64,000 bases of DNA from Salinisphaera sp. LB1 (GTDB lineage Bacteria > Pseudomonadota > Gammaproteobacteria > Nevskiales > Salinisphaeraceae). The DNA lies in NCBI RefSeq assembly GCF_003177035.1, contig NZ_CP029488.1:2852001-2916000 (forward strand), read 5' to 3'. Below are positions 8,942 to 17,491 of the stretch, piece after piece (positions within the stretch are counted from its first letter, which is position 1; each line of letters begins with the position of its first letter). A program made the translations under genes and the position numbers. Below the pieces are notes generated by a model that saw nothing but the letters and a program-made list of their open reading frames with translations, did no database searches and was not told the origin of the DNA.

Positions 8942-10633
8942 ATGACCGATCGCGAAAAACGCCCGCTCTACATTCCCTACGCCGGCCCGACGCTGCTCGA
9001 AATGCCGCTTCTGAACAAGGGCAGCGCCTTCTCGGCCGATGAGCGGGTCGACTTCAATCTGATCGGTCTGCTACCGCAGAACGTCGAATCCATCGAGGAA
9101 CAGGTCGAGCGCGCCTACCGGCAGTACAAGGCCTGCGACACGGCGCTCGACAAGCATATCTACCTGCGCGGCATTCAGGATGACAACGAGACCATGTTCT
9201 TCCGCCTGCTGGAGGAGCATCTCGAAGAGATGATGCCGATCATCTACACGCCGACCGTTGGCGAGGCCTGCGAGCAGTTCTCCGAGATCTATCGCAATCA
9301 CCGCGGGCTGTTCATTTCCTACCCCGATCGCCATCGCATGGACGACATGCTGCGCAGTGCCACCAAGGACAACGTGCGCGTGATCGTGGTCACCGACGGC
9401 GAGCGCATTCTGGGCCTGGGCGATCAGGGCATCGGTGGCATGGGGATTCCGATCGGCAAGCTGTCGCTGTACACCGCCTGCGGCGGCGTGTCGCCGGCCT
9501 ATACGCTGCCGGTGGTGCTGGATGTGGGCACCAACAACCAGCAGTTGCTGGACGATCCGATGTACATGGGCTGGCGCCACGAACGGATTTCCGACGAGGC
9601 CTACGCCGAGTTCGTGGATCTGTTCGTGCAGGCGGTCAAGCGCCGCTGGCCGAAGATTCTGCTGCAGTTCGAGGACTTCGCCCAGACCAACGCCAATCCG
9701 CTGCTCAAGCGCTATCGCGATGAGATCTGCTGCTTTAACGACGACATCCAGGGCACCGCGGCGATCTGCGTCGGCTCGCTGCTGGCCGCCTGCAAGGCGA
9801 AGCAGGAAAAGGTCTCCGACCAGCGCATCGTGTTCGTCGGCGCCGGTTCGGCCGGCTGCGGCATCGCCGAGCAGATCATCGTGGCCATGGTCGACGAGGG
9901 GCTGTCGGACGCCGAAGCCCGCCAGCGTATTTTCATGATCGACAAGTCGGGCCTGCTGACCGACGATACGGATAATCTCTACAACTTCCAGCAGAAACTG
10001 GCCCAGAAAAAAGCCGATCTGTCGGACTGGTCGGGCGATCTCGGCGACGAGGCCTTGATGACGACGGTGGAGAACGCCGAGCCGACCGTGCTCATCGGCG
10101 TGTCGGGCCAGCGCGGGCTGTTCTCCGAGAAGGTCATCAAGCAGATGCACAGCCAGTGCAAGCATCCGTTCGTGATGCCGCTGTCGAACCCGACCTCGCG
10201 CGTGGAAGCCACCCCGGAAGAAATCCTCACCTGGACCGACGGCGACGCGCTGGTCGCCACCGGCAGCCCGTTCGACGACGTCGAGATCAACGGCCGCACG
10301 ATTCCCATCGCCCAGTGCAACAACGCCTATATCTTCCCCGGCGTGGGGCTTGGCGTGATCGCGGCCAATGCCTGGAAGGTGACCGACGAAATGTTGATGG
10401 CGGCCTCGCGCGCGCTGGCCGAAAACTCGCCGCTGGCCCATTCGGACACCGGGGCCCTGCTGCCGGCGCTGTCCGATGTGCGTGAACTGTCCAAGGCGAT
10501 CGCATTTGCCGTCGCCAAGCAGGCACAGAAGGATGGCGTGGCCCTGTCGTCTTCCGACGAGGCGATCCAGGCGTCAGTGGAGCGCAACTTCTGGTTCCCG
10601 CGCTATCGGCGTTATCGGCGGGCGGCGTTCTAG
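8942..10633 (+). CDS. maeA: NAD-dependent malic enzyme, SfcA/MaeA type
   Basis: A ~563-residue cytoplasmic enzyme that oxidatively decarboxylates malate to pyruvate with NAD. The N-terminal malic domain includes [17 protein letters not shown] and the conserved [13 protein letters not shown]. The metal and substrate region has [12 protein letters not shown] and [11 protein letters not shown], and the NAD-binding fold has [13 protein letters not shown]. The size matches E. coli MaeA. I chose the ATG at 8942 (MTDREKRP), because the in-frame ATG six codons upstream adds nothing conserved; no strong Shine-Dalgarno is seen for either. It is divergent from the SLC13 permease. The stop codon TAG is part of the repeat element that follows. 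Confidence 0.93.
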   Translation: MTDREKRPLYIPYAGPTLLEMPLLNKGSAFSADERVDFNLIGLLPQNVESIEEQVERAYRQYKACDTALDKHIYLRGIQDDNETMFFRLLEEHLEEMMPIIYTPTVGEACEQFSEIYRNHRGLFISYPDRHRMDDMLRSATKDNVRVIVVTDGERILGLGDQGIGGMGIPIGKLSLYTACGGVSPAYTLPVVLDVGTNNQQLLDDPMYMGWRHERISDEAYAEFVDLFVQAVKRRWPKILLQFEDFAQTNANPLLKRYRDEICCFNDDIQGTAAICVGSLLAACKAKQEKVSDQRIVFVGAGSAGCGIAEQIIVAMVDEGLSDAEARQRIFMIDKSGLLTDDTDNLYNFQQKLAQKKADLSDWSGDLGDEALMTTVENAEPTVLIGVSGQRGLFSEKVIKQMHSQCKHPFVMPLSNPTSRVEATPEEILTWTDGDALVATGSPFDDVEINGRTIPIAQCNNAYIFPGVGLGVIAANAWKVTDEMLMAASRALAENSPLAHSDTGALLPALSDVRELSKAIAFAVAKQAQKDGVALSSSDEAIQASVERNFWFPRYRRYRRAAF

Positions 10634-10900
10634 GGCCTGTTGCCGTTTCGTGCGAGCGCCGCGTTGGAGACCGCAAATCGTGTCCGGCAAGGCGCGAGTC
10701 GCCGATCGTGGCGTGCCACGATCAAGACTTGCAACGCCGCCGGGCGCGATTTGCGGCCCAACCCTTCGGGACAAGCGCTGTTTTGCGGCAATCCAGCGTT
10801 GTAGCCCGCTTGTGCAGAGTGACTGCACGGCGCGCACTACGCCTCGTCTTGCCGCAAAACAGCGCTTGGCGCGGACTCGCACGAAACGGCAACAGGCCCT
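10632..10900. repeat. 269-base nested palindromic repeat element after maeA
   Basis: The element is bounded by long inverted arms. AGGGCCTGTTGCCGTTTCGT at the left, starting in the maeA stop codon, is matched by its reverse complement ending at 10900. Inside, a second pair of arms (CAAGCGCTGTTTTGCGGCAA at about 10773 and its reverse complement at about 10850) and a short palindrome (TCGTGGCGTGCCACGA at about 10707) give a multi-branched fold. Related end fragments occur at 18792-18816 and 25121-25146, so this is a dispersed family. No transposase ORF is inside; it resembles a non-autonomous MITE or REP-like element. Confidence 0.7.
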
Positions 10901-10950
10901 TGTGTGCAACAGGTCATGGGGACTTTGCCTTTCTCTCAAAGTACTTATCC

Positions 10951-10980
10951 GCAGATCAACGCAGATTTACGCAGATATAA
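10951..10980. repeat. three 10-base GCAGAT repeats in the maeA-DUF4442 spacer
   Basis: GCAGATCAAC, GCAGATTTAC and GCAGATATAA lie head to tail with a ten-base period. A small hairpin (AAGAACG...CGTTCTT) follows within ten bases. The rest of 10901-11105 shows no gene. Confidence 0.5.
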
Positions 10981-11105
10981 AGAACGTCTTTCGTTCTTGG
11001 TCGGCTCACGTTCAGTAGCGTAGACGTTGGGCGCATCGTGACTCGCGAAACATGCACCGGGCGAGCGTGGTCGCGATTTCGGTGCGGGCGTCCGTCTTGG
11101 TCCGA

Positions 11106-11681
11106 TCAGCGGTCGCGGCGCTTGCGGCGGATATAGAGCTGCAAGCGCATGCGGGCGATCACCGTGCCGTCGGCGGTGGTGATGTCGTTTTCGTACCAGC
11201 GCAAGAACTTGTCACCGTCTTCGGTGGCGACGATGGCTTCGGCGTGCAGGGCGTCGTCGAACACGAATGTTGCCTGTACCGTTTCCCGCCCGGGGGAGAC
11301 GAAATCGATCGCGCCGGCCTTGTCCCATACGATGTAGTCACGGCCGAGGCGTTCCATCGCCAGCAGCATCCAGAACGGATCACACATCTTGAACAGATTG
11401 CCGCCGAACTGGGTCCCGACATAGTTGCGGTTCCACGGCCGCAGGCGGAGTGTGACCTGCGCCTGGCGCCAGTCGTCGGCGATATGGGCGACACGGATGC
11501 CGCTGGCGGCGAAGGGCGGCCAGACGTTCATGAGATGCTTGAGCAGGCGCGGTTGCATGCGGCGGGCAGCGCGGGCGATGGCGCGATCTAAGCTTGGATC
11601 GCGGTATTCGACAAGACTTCTTTTCGTTTTCGTCGGTTTTTCGTCAACGCCGCACGATACGGTAGACGGCGTCGCGCGCAT
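11106..11681 (-). CDS. DUF4442 (hotdog, PaaI-like thioesterase) family protein
   Basis: Up to 191 residues. The core from MQPRLLKHLMNVWPPF through GIRVAHI, NRNYVGTQFGGNLFKMCDPF and WDKAGAIDFVSPG matches DUF4442 proteins, which adopt a hotdog fold related to acyl-CoA thioesterases. No enzymatic activity is established for this subfamily. The longest start (11681) overlaps the end of tpm by 38 bases; an internal ATG at 11558 starts close to the conserved region and is a good alternative. It lies downstream of tpm on the same strand and may be the third gene of a gst-tpm-DUF4442 transcript. Confidence 0.75.
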   Translation of the reverse strand: MRATPSTVSCGVDEKPTKTKRSLVEYRDPSLDRAIARAARRMQPRLLKHLMNVWPPFAASGIRVAHIADDWRQAQVTLRLRPWNRNYVGTQFGGNLFKMCDPFWMLLAMERLGRDYIVWDKAGAIDFVSPGRETVQATFVFDDALHAEAIVATEDGDKFLRWYENDITTADGTVIARMRLQLYIRRKRRDR

Positions 11682-12300
11682 CGGTCAGCCCGCGGTCGCG
11701 CAGGTGATCGCTCTCGGGCAGGCCGCGCCGCTCGGCCAGCAGGTCGACATGGGCATAACGGCCGTAGAGTTCGCCGACATCCTCGTCGTCCACGTTGAAG
11801 GGCGGTCCGTCCATGATCGTCTGGTCGTAGCCAAAGGTGATCAGCAGGCCGGTGGCGCCACGACGCAGCCCCGACATCAGATGATCGACGTAGGCGTGGC
11901 GCATGTCCTCCGGCAGGGCAATCAAGGCGGCGCGATCGTAGAAACCCTCGAACCGTGCCAGGTCCGCACGCGGCAGGTCGAAGAAATCACCCACGCGAAT
12001 CTCGATGCGATCGCCTATGAAGCAATCGAAGGCGCCGCTGCGTTCGCGCCGCCAACCCAGACCCGCTTCCTCGAAGAACTCACGGGCCGCAATGGGGCTG
12101 AACTCGATGCCGGTGACCCGATGTCCCTGTTCGGCGAGCCAGAGCATGTCCTGAGACTTGCCGCACAAGGGCACGAGCACGCGGCTGGTTTCCACCAGCG
12201 ACAATTGCGGCCAGTGTTCGCGCAGCAAGGGGTGGCCCTCCGGCTGATGGAATCCGATCTGTTTTTTTTTCCAACGTTCCAGCCAGAAGTCCTGCTTCAT
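11644..12300 (-). CDS. tpm: thiopurine S-methyltransferase
   Basis: A 218-residue SAM-dependent methyltransferase. Bacterial Tpm enzymes methylate thiopurines and also selenium and tellurium species. The N-terminus KQDFWLERWKKKQIGFHQP, the SAM-binding region RVLVPLCGKSQDMLWLAEQGH and VTGIEFSPIA are the family signature. The ATG at 12300 overlaps the stop codon of the upstream glutathione S-transferase gene by four bases (ATGA), which fixes the start and implies translational coupling. A run of eight T on the + strand at about 12266 encodes the lysines of WKKKQI. Confidence 0.92.
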   Translation of the reverse strand: MKQDFWLERWKKKQIGFHQPEGHPLLREHWPQLSLVETSRVLVPLCGKSQDMLWLAEQGHRVTGIEFSPIAAREFFEEAGLGWRRERSGAFDCFIGDRIEIRVGDFFDLPRADLARFEGFYDRAALIALPEDMRHAYVDHLMSGLRRGATGLLITFGYDQTIMDGPPFNVDDEDVGELYGRYAHVDLLAERRGLPESDHLRDRGLTDARDAVYRIVRR

Positions 12301-13001
12301 CGGTTCGGCCCGTCGAGTTCGGGATAGTGGCGGAATATGCCGTCCTGGTTGAAGTCGATGCAACGCTCGCTATCGAGATAAGCGGCGATGCCCCGCCGCC
12401 GGGCGACCCGGCGCGTGAGTTCGTTGAGTGCCGGTGTTTCGTTCGCCGAAAGGGCGTTCGGAAAGGCATGGCGTAAGCCACGCATGACCTGAAACAGCGA
12501 CAGATCGAGCGTTGTGCAGCGCCGGCCGATGGCCCATTCGTCGCTGTCCGGGTTGTCGGTCAGCATGCGCTCGAAATAATCGAGAAACTTCGGCAGCCGG
12601 TCGCTGATGAACACGGCACTGCGTCGCGCCGCAGCCTCTTTCTGCTCATCGTAGTACAGGCTCGGGCCGAGCGGATGATGGGTATCGTGAATCTCGCCGA
12701 CGAAATCGGTCACCGTGAGCTGCATCTGATGCATGCGCCGGAAATCGCGCTCGTCGCCGGGCGCGAGTTCGAGCGGGCGGCTGATCCAGGCCAGGATATG
12801 CGCCACATGCGAGACCGATTCGTATTCGTCGGCCAGAATCGGCGGCGCGAAATGCGCGCCGTTGTGGATCATCTGTGCGACGGCCGTCGCCCCCTGGTCG
12901 CGGCCCACATCGACATATTCCGCGCCCGCATCCTCGAGCGCCAGACGCACGAATTCGCCGCGACCGGGGATGCTCGGCCAGTAATAGAGCTTGTAGCTCA
13001 T
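12297..13001 (-). CDS. glutathione S-transferase family protein
   Basis: A 234-residue cytoplasmic protein with a thioredoxin-fold N-terminus (MSYKLYYWPSIPGRGEFVRL, then APPILADEYESVSH at the glutathione-binding position, about residues 50-65) and an alpha-helical C-terminal domain. The general GST fold is clear; the electrophilic substrate is not. It is the first gene of a two- or three-gene transcript with tpm and the DUF4442 gene, overlapping tpm by four bases. The set suggests detoxification of reactive or metalloid compounds, an inference from context. Confidence 0.85.
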   Translation of the reverse strand: MSYKLYYWPSIPGRGEFVRLALEDAGAEYVDVGRDQGATAVAQMIHNGAHFAPPILADEYESVSHVAHILAWISRPLELAPGDERDFRRMHQMQLTVTDFVGEIHDTHHPLGPSLYYDEQKEAAARRSAVFISDRLPKFLDYFERMLTDNPDSDEWAIGRRCTTLDLSLFQVMRGLRHAFPNALSANETPALNELTRRVARRRGIAAYLDSERCIDFNQDGIFRHYPELDGPNR

Positions 13002-13082
13002 GGTGGTTACCGTTGCGAGTTATTCCGCTATCGCAGCAAAGGGATCGGCCGGCGTCAATGCGCGATGATACGGTGGGGCGAT

Positions 13083-14168
13083 TCAGAACAGCGCCGTCTG
13101 GCGCACGGCTTCATGATCCGCGACGAATCCGGACAGGCCCACGCCCACCAGTCGATAGCGCTCGCTCGGGCTGCGCTCGACCCGATCGCGCAGGGCACAG
13201 GCAATGGCCGTGAGTTCGGCGGCGCTACGTGGCGGGGCGACCGGCGTGTAGCTGCGCGTCAGGATCTGGAAGTCTGAAGTCTTGAGTTTGAGTACGACGG
13301 TGCAGGCCACGCGTTCGGCCTTGCGTTGATAATTGGCCCAGGTCTTGTCGGCCATACGCTGGATATGTGGCGCCAGTTCCGATAGCAGAAGATCCTCGCG
13401 TAGCGTGTCCTCGGCCGAAATCTGCACCGCCTCGCGATGGGCTTTCACCGGGCGCTCGTCGATGCCCTCGGCCAGCTCGGATAAACGCTGGCCCCAACGC
13501 CCGAAGCGTTCGACGAGCACCGCCGCGCCCACCGCGCGCAGATCGCCCGCGGTCGCGATATTCATTTCGGCAAGCTTGGCGCGCATCACGCGGCCCACGC
13601 CCGGAATCTTGCCGACCTCCAGATCGACCAGAAAGCGTTCGATCTGATGTGGTTTGATCACGAACTGGCCGTCGGGCTTGCGCCAGTCGGAAGCGATCTT
13701 GGCCAGGAACTTGTTCGGTGCGATACCCGCCGAGGCGGTGAGCCCGGTTTCCTCGCGGATCGCCGTCCGGATCGCGCGCGCCGTATCGGTAGCCGAGGTC
13801 GAAGGGATCAGCGGGTCGGTGACATCGAGATAGGCCTCGTCCAGCGACAGTGGTTCGACATGTGGCGTATAGCGAAAGAAGATCTCGCGGATCTGGGCCG
13901 AAACGGCCTTGTAGCGCGCGAAATCCGGCGGTACGAACACCGCTTCGGGGCATAGTTTGGCCGCGCGCAACGCCGGCATCGCCGAATGAATGCCGAACGG
14001 GCGGGCCTCGTAGCTGGCGGCGGTGACCACCGAACGCGGGCTGCGCTGGGCGACGACCACCGGCTTGCCGCGCAGCTCGGGTTTGTCGCGCTGTTCGACC
14101 GACGCATAGAACGCATCCATGTCGACATGCACGATCTTGCGCACGGTATTTGAACCCGGGGTACTCAT
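13083..14168 (-). CDS. dinB: DNA polymerase IV (Y family)
   Basis: A 361-residue translesion DNA polymerase. Motif I (IVHVDMDAFYASVEQRD) holds the first catalytic aspartate and SLDEAYLDVTD the second aspartate-glutamate pair; GIAPNKFLAKIASDWRKPDG is the palm motif. The helix-hairpin-helix (GKIPGVGRVMRAKL) and little-finger domain follow. I chose the ATG at 14168 (MSTPGSN) over the longer 14204 form, since the extra 12 residues come from palindromic sequence. The C-terminus ends in RQTALF, which resembles the beta-clamp-binding peptide of Pol IV. I saw no classical LexA box upstream, but a perfect palindrome overlaps the start. Confidence 0.93.
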   Translation of the reverse strand: MSTPGSNTVRKIVHVDMDAFYASVEQRDKPELRGKPVVVAQRSPRSVVTAASYEARPFGIHSAMPALRAAKLCPEAVFVPPDFARYKAVSAQIREIFFRYTPHVEPLSLDEAYLDVTDPLIPSTSATDTARAIRTAIREETGLTASAGIAPNKFLAKIASDWRKPDGQFVIKPHQIERFLVDLEVGKIPGVGRVMRAKLAEMNIATAGDLRAVGAAVLVERFGRWGQRLSELAEGIDERPVKAHREAVQISAEDTLREDLLLSELAPHIQRMADKTWANYQRKAERVACTVVLKLKTSDFQILTRSYTPVAPPRSAAELTAIACALRDRVERSPSERYRLVGVGLSGFVADHEAVRQTALF

Positions 14169-14188
14169 GCCGGCATATATGCCGGCAT
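14167..14188. promoter_or_regulatory. 22-base perfect palindrome over the dinB start codon
   Basis: ATGCCGGCATA followed by its exact reverse complement, TATGCCGGCAT. The left end overlaps two bases of the dinB ATG. It could be a repressor operator or an mRNA hairpin that hides the start. It does not match the LexA consensus CTGT-N8-ACAG. Confidence 0.55.
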
Positions 14189-14248
14189 GAATGGCTCGGT
14201 GCAACCGGTGCCGGCGATTTTCCGGAGCGCGGCCCGGCCCGGGCGGCG

Positions 14249-15325
14249 CTACGCCGTGGCGACCACCTGGTTGCGATTATTGAGCTTGCCGCGATACAGC
14301 CGGGCATCCGCGCGTTCGAGCAGCGTATCCAGGCTTTCATCACGATCGCGCACGGCCACGCCGAGAGTTGCCGTGACTTCGATCGGTGCCATGTCGAATG
14401 CGCCGTGGGATGACGCGATCGCACAACGCATGCGCTCGGCGATGCCTCGAGCTTGTTCGAGCCCGCGACCGGGCAGCAGGACCACGAACTCCTCACCGCC
14501 GAGGCGGGCGATGGTGTCCTGGGCCCCGATGTGGGCATCGAGGCAGCGCGCGACGCGGCGCAGTACATCGTCGCCGGCCTGATGGCCGTGGCTGTCGTTG
14601 ATGCGCTTGAAATGATCCAGATCGAGCACGATCAAGGCGAGTGGCGTGGACTTGCCGTCTACGCGCCGCGTGTGGTGGTCGAAGCGCATGTTGACGCCGG
14701 TGCGATTGAACACCCCCGTCAGGGAATCCCGAAGCGCCGAAGTGCGCAGCCGCTCTTCGGCGTTCGAGCGGACGACTTCGTACACATGGACCAGGCCGGC
14801 GACGGATACGAAGCAGACCACGAGGTTGACTGCCGCCGCATCCCAGTTGGAAGCGGTGGCGCCGAGCTTGAACAGCGAAACGACCAGGGCGAGCGTGAAA
14901 AAGCCCAGGGTGACAGCGAACCCCTGCCACTGGCCGAGCAGGATGTACGACACCATCGGCACCACCAGCATCCAGACGTAGATCGATTCGTCGAGCGGTA
15001 CGGCGATATAGCCGTACAGGATCACCACGCTGAGCGGGATGACATAGGCCAGTGCGTAGCGACCGGGATCACTCCGGCCGCGGGTTGCCTTGAGCAATGC
15101 CAGGGCATATACCGCCAGACCGACTTCGATCACGGCCAGCGCCCAGTGGTGATGGGCGAGGTTCAATGCCGTGAACAACAGTGAACCCGCGGTCGTGATC
15201 CACAGCAGGACGCAGAGCACGGTCGCACGATGCGCGGATTGGCCTGGGACGTCGATGGTTTCGTCGAGCGAGCGGCCGATCGGCGCCCCAGACACGGTAT
15301 GGTTTCGGTTCGGGGTGTTGCGCAC
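14249..15325 (-). CDS. membrane-bound GGDEF protein, probable diguanylate cyclase
   Basis: About 358 residues from a GTG at 15325 (VRNTPNR). Six hydrophobic segments lie at about residues 35-195, followed by a GGDEF domain that would make cyclic di-GMP. The active-site loop reads ARLGGEEFVVLLPG, and DLDHFKRINDSHGHQAGD is the metal/GTP-binding stretch. The position of the allosteric I-site (RxxD, five residues upstream) reads GAQD, so product inhibition may be absent. The start is uncertain: the frame is open upstream to 15610, but that part overlaps the decayed LdtD gene and looks non-coding; a GTG at 15295 is another option. The membrane part resembles no named sensor domain I can identify. 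Confidence 0.85.
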   Translation of the reverse strand: MRNTPNRNHTVSGAPIGRSLDETIDVPGQSAHRATVLCVLLWITTAGSLLFTALNLAHHHWALAVIEVGLAVYALALLKATRGRSDPGRYALAYVIPLSVVILYGYIAVPLDESIYVWMLVVPMVSYILLGQWQGFAVTLGFFTLALVVSLFKLGATASNWDAAAVNLVVCFVSVAGLVHVYEVVRSNAEERLRTSALRDSLTGVFNRTGVNMRFDHHTRRVDGKSTPLALIVLDLDHFKRINDSHGHQAGDDVLRRVARCLDAHIGAQDTIARLGGEEFVVLLPGRGLEQARGIAERMRCAIASSHGAFDMAPIEVTATLGVAVRDRDESLDTLLERADARLYRGKLNNRNQVVATA

Positions 15326-15559
15326 GATCAGTCCAGTCCGACCCCGCCTTCCCGGTCCCTCGCGATTCCGGTTCGTCGTGAATCGCTGCCGGACGGGACG
15401 CCTGCGAGTTTGCTGGAACGCGCGTGTCGCCGGTGCCGGCAAGTCCGATGCGCGAAGGCGATCGGCGGCTGCCAAGACACGAGTGCTGGTGGATATTTCG
15501 GGGACGGTGATGTCGGAGAATCGAGTGTTTGCTCGAACTGTGCCGGGCACGATCGTCTG

Positions 15560-16473
15560 CAGATTCGACATTGACGCGAATCTGATCGCTGCGTGCATTG
15601 ACCGCCACATGCAATGTCGAACGCTTCTGCCCGCGCCGAAAGTATCTGCGCGCCGACAACCGCATCGACCGCCAGATCATGATTGAACTGAAACCGGCGC
15701 ACCGCACCGGCCGGGATCGCGTCGTAAAGATCGGGCCGGGCCGATGCGGCCACCGGTTCGCCAATGGCTGCCAGCCGACGGCGGAGTGCCGCCGCGCCAG
15801 GATCGACATCACCCGGGTGCAGGACAGTCGAGCCCGCGGGCAGTTGTGGCCAGCTGCCCCGGCTTTTGATATTGAGATAATGCGCCAGTGCCGCCGGCAG
15901 CCGCGGGTAAGTGGCATGGGCCGGGCGCGCGCGGGCAAACGCCTGTTCGAAGTCCAGCGCGTCCACGGCCCGCGACAATAACCTCATGTCGGGCCGGTAG
16001 CGTTCGGCGGGCAGGCCCCAGCTGGGGCCGAGCAGAGCCGGATCGACCTTGCCGCGGTTCAGATCGTCGAGCACGCTCAGATACAGTCGGGTCGTGTTCA
16101 AGTCGCAGCGTGCGCGGGTCGCGGCCGTCGTCCGGTTCGATGCACCGGCCTGACGATAAGCGGCGACAAGGCGATCGGCGCCGTAATCGCGCGGCGCCAG
16201 ACCGTCGTCGACCTGTGTATACCGTGCCGCCAGGAAGGCCGGCACCGTTGCCGTCCCGTCCCAGGCCGGGCGAAAATCGCGCGCGGCATAAAAATTCCGG
16301 ACCTGTGCCATGCTGGCACCGGCAGGCGACGGCTCGGCCGTCACATGGGGCAGCATGGCCTGAAATTGCGCGGCGATCGCCGGTTCATCCACGGCCTGCG
16401 CCCAGGCTGTGCCCTGCAGCGCCCACAGCAGCAGGGCGAGGCCGAAAGCCGTCAAATCGCGCCGGATCGCCAC
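15560..16473 (-). pseudogene. decayed LdtD/YcbB-type L,D-transpeptidase
   Basis: The frame opens at a GTG (16473) with a GAGG Shine-Dalgarno and a signal peptide (about residues 5-25, ending GTAWAQA). It then encodes the LdtD scaffold region (FYAARDFRPAW, DDGLAPRDYGADRL) and a peptidoglycan-binding domain (GDVDPGAAALRRRLAAIGE, AVRRFQFNHDLAVD). After VVGAQIL the frame leaves the family; a stretch like DQIRVNVE, as expected next, sits in another frame near 15600. The YkuD catalytic domain with its SxxxGC motif is not found, although the frame stays open to 15328. It looks frameshifted and truncated, with the GGDEF gene following. It cannot be an active transpeptidase as read. Confidence 0.65.
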
Positions 16474-16589
16474 GCGAAATGCCTCAAATGCTTGTCGCCG
16501 ATCATCATTTCGCCATAATGGCGGCTTGTGCCGCGGCACGGATTGATCGGGATCAAGGTCCGTGCCCGTGTGCGCCAACACGGGATCCA

Positions 16590-17348
16590 ATGCCGATGCT
16601 GATCAAGCTGCTGTCGTGTCTTGCCTGGTTTTTGCGTTCGAATGCGGCTGTCCGGTGGTGGCCGGCCCGGATGCTCGGCCGGGTTCTGATCGGCTGGGCG
16701 GCCTGCGCCGGCCTGGCCCACGCCGGCAGTCTGACCGCCATGCTCGAACGTCTGGCGCCGGGCGCCAATCCGCGTGTACTGGCGTTGGCGGCCTCAGCCA
16801 TGACCTGTGCCGAGCGCCACGGCCAGCCTGGCGCGGATCGGTTGGCCGTGATCGATTATTCGCTGCCGTCAACCCGGCGTCGCCTGTGGGTGTTCGATTT
16901 ATCGCAGCCGCAGCTGCTGTTCAAGGAATGGGTCGCGCATGGCCGGGCCACCGGCGCCAACGAGGCCGAGCATTTCTCCAACGTTCCGGACAGCCACGAG
17001 TCCAGCCTGGGGTTGTTCCGCACACTGCACAGTTACCACGGGCACGATGGCTACGCGCTGCGCCTGAAAGGTCTGGAACCCGGCATCAACAGTAACGCCT
17101 ACAGCCGCGCGATCGTCATTCACGGCGCGCAATACGCCACGCCTGCCTTCATCCATCGCGTCGGACGGCTGGGGCGCAGTCTGGGCTGCCCGGCCGTTCG
17201 GCCGGCCGTGGTCAAGCCGCTGATCAACAGTCTCAAGAATGGGCAGTATGTGTTTGCGTATTACCCCAAGCCGTCGTGGATCAAGCATTCGCGATACCTG
17301 CACTGCGACGGCGCTCCGGCGCCAAGGCTGCTTGCCAGCACGCCCTGA
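16590..17348 (+). CDS. YkuD_2-type murein L,D-transpeptidase catalytic domain protein
   Basis: 252 residues with a hydrophobic signal segment (about residues 28-45, ending in LAHAGS). The catalytic region carries VIHGAQYATPAFIHRVGRLGR and SLGCPAVRP; the latter is the Ser-x-Gly-Cys motif of L,D-transpeptidase-like enzymes. Proteins of this type (PF13645 in my recollection) are exported and thought to act on peptidoglycan, but few have been characterised. ATGs at 16590 and 16596 are both in frame. The gene is divergent from the decayed LdtD-like gene, with about 115 bases between them, so it may have replaced or outlived it. Confidence 0.8.
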   Translation: MPMLIKLLSCLAWFLRSNAAVRWWPARMLGRVLIGWAACAGLAHAGSLTAMLERLAPGANPRVLALAASAMTCAERHGQPGADRLAVIDYSLPSTRRRLWVFDLSQPQLLFKEWVAHGRATGANEAEHFSNVPDSHESSLGLFRTLHSYHGHDGYALRLKGLEPGINSNAYSRAIVIHGAQYATPAFIHRVGRLGRSLGCPAVRPAVVKPLINSLKNGQYVFAYYPKPSWIKHSRYLHCDGAPAPRLLASTP

Positions 17349-17491
17349 GTCTCGGAGCCGGCCACCGGCCGGCTCGCGTCGGTTCGGATACAGCCATTCG
17401 AGCCGATGATGTTCAGCGTGCGTAGGCTATCCTGCGTACGTTGGTTGCGAATCGAGTCTATGTCCCACGAACTTTGGCCCGCTTGCGTGAC

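Noticed and set aside
15326-15610. N-terminal extension of the GGDEF protein by 95 residues
   Set aside because: Composition is Arg/Thr-rich without domain features, and the DNA also contains remnants of the LdtD-like gene in other frames.
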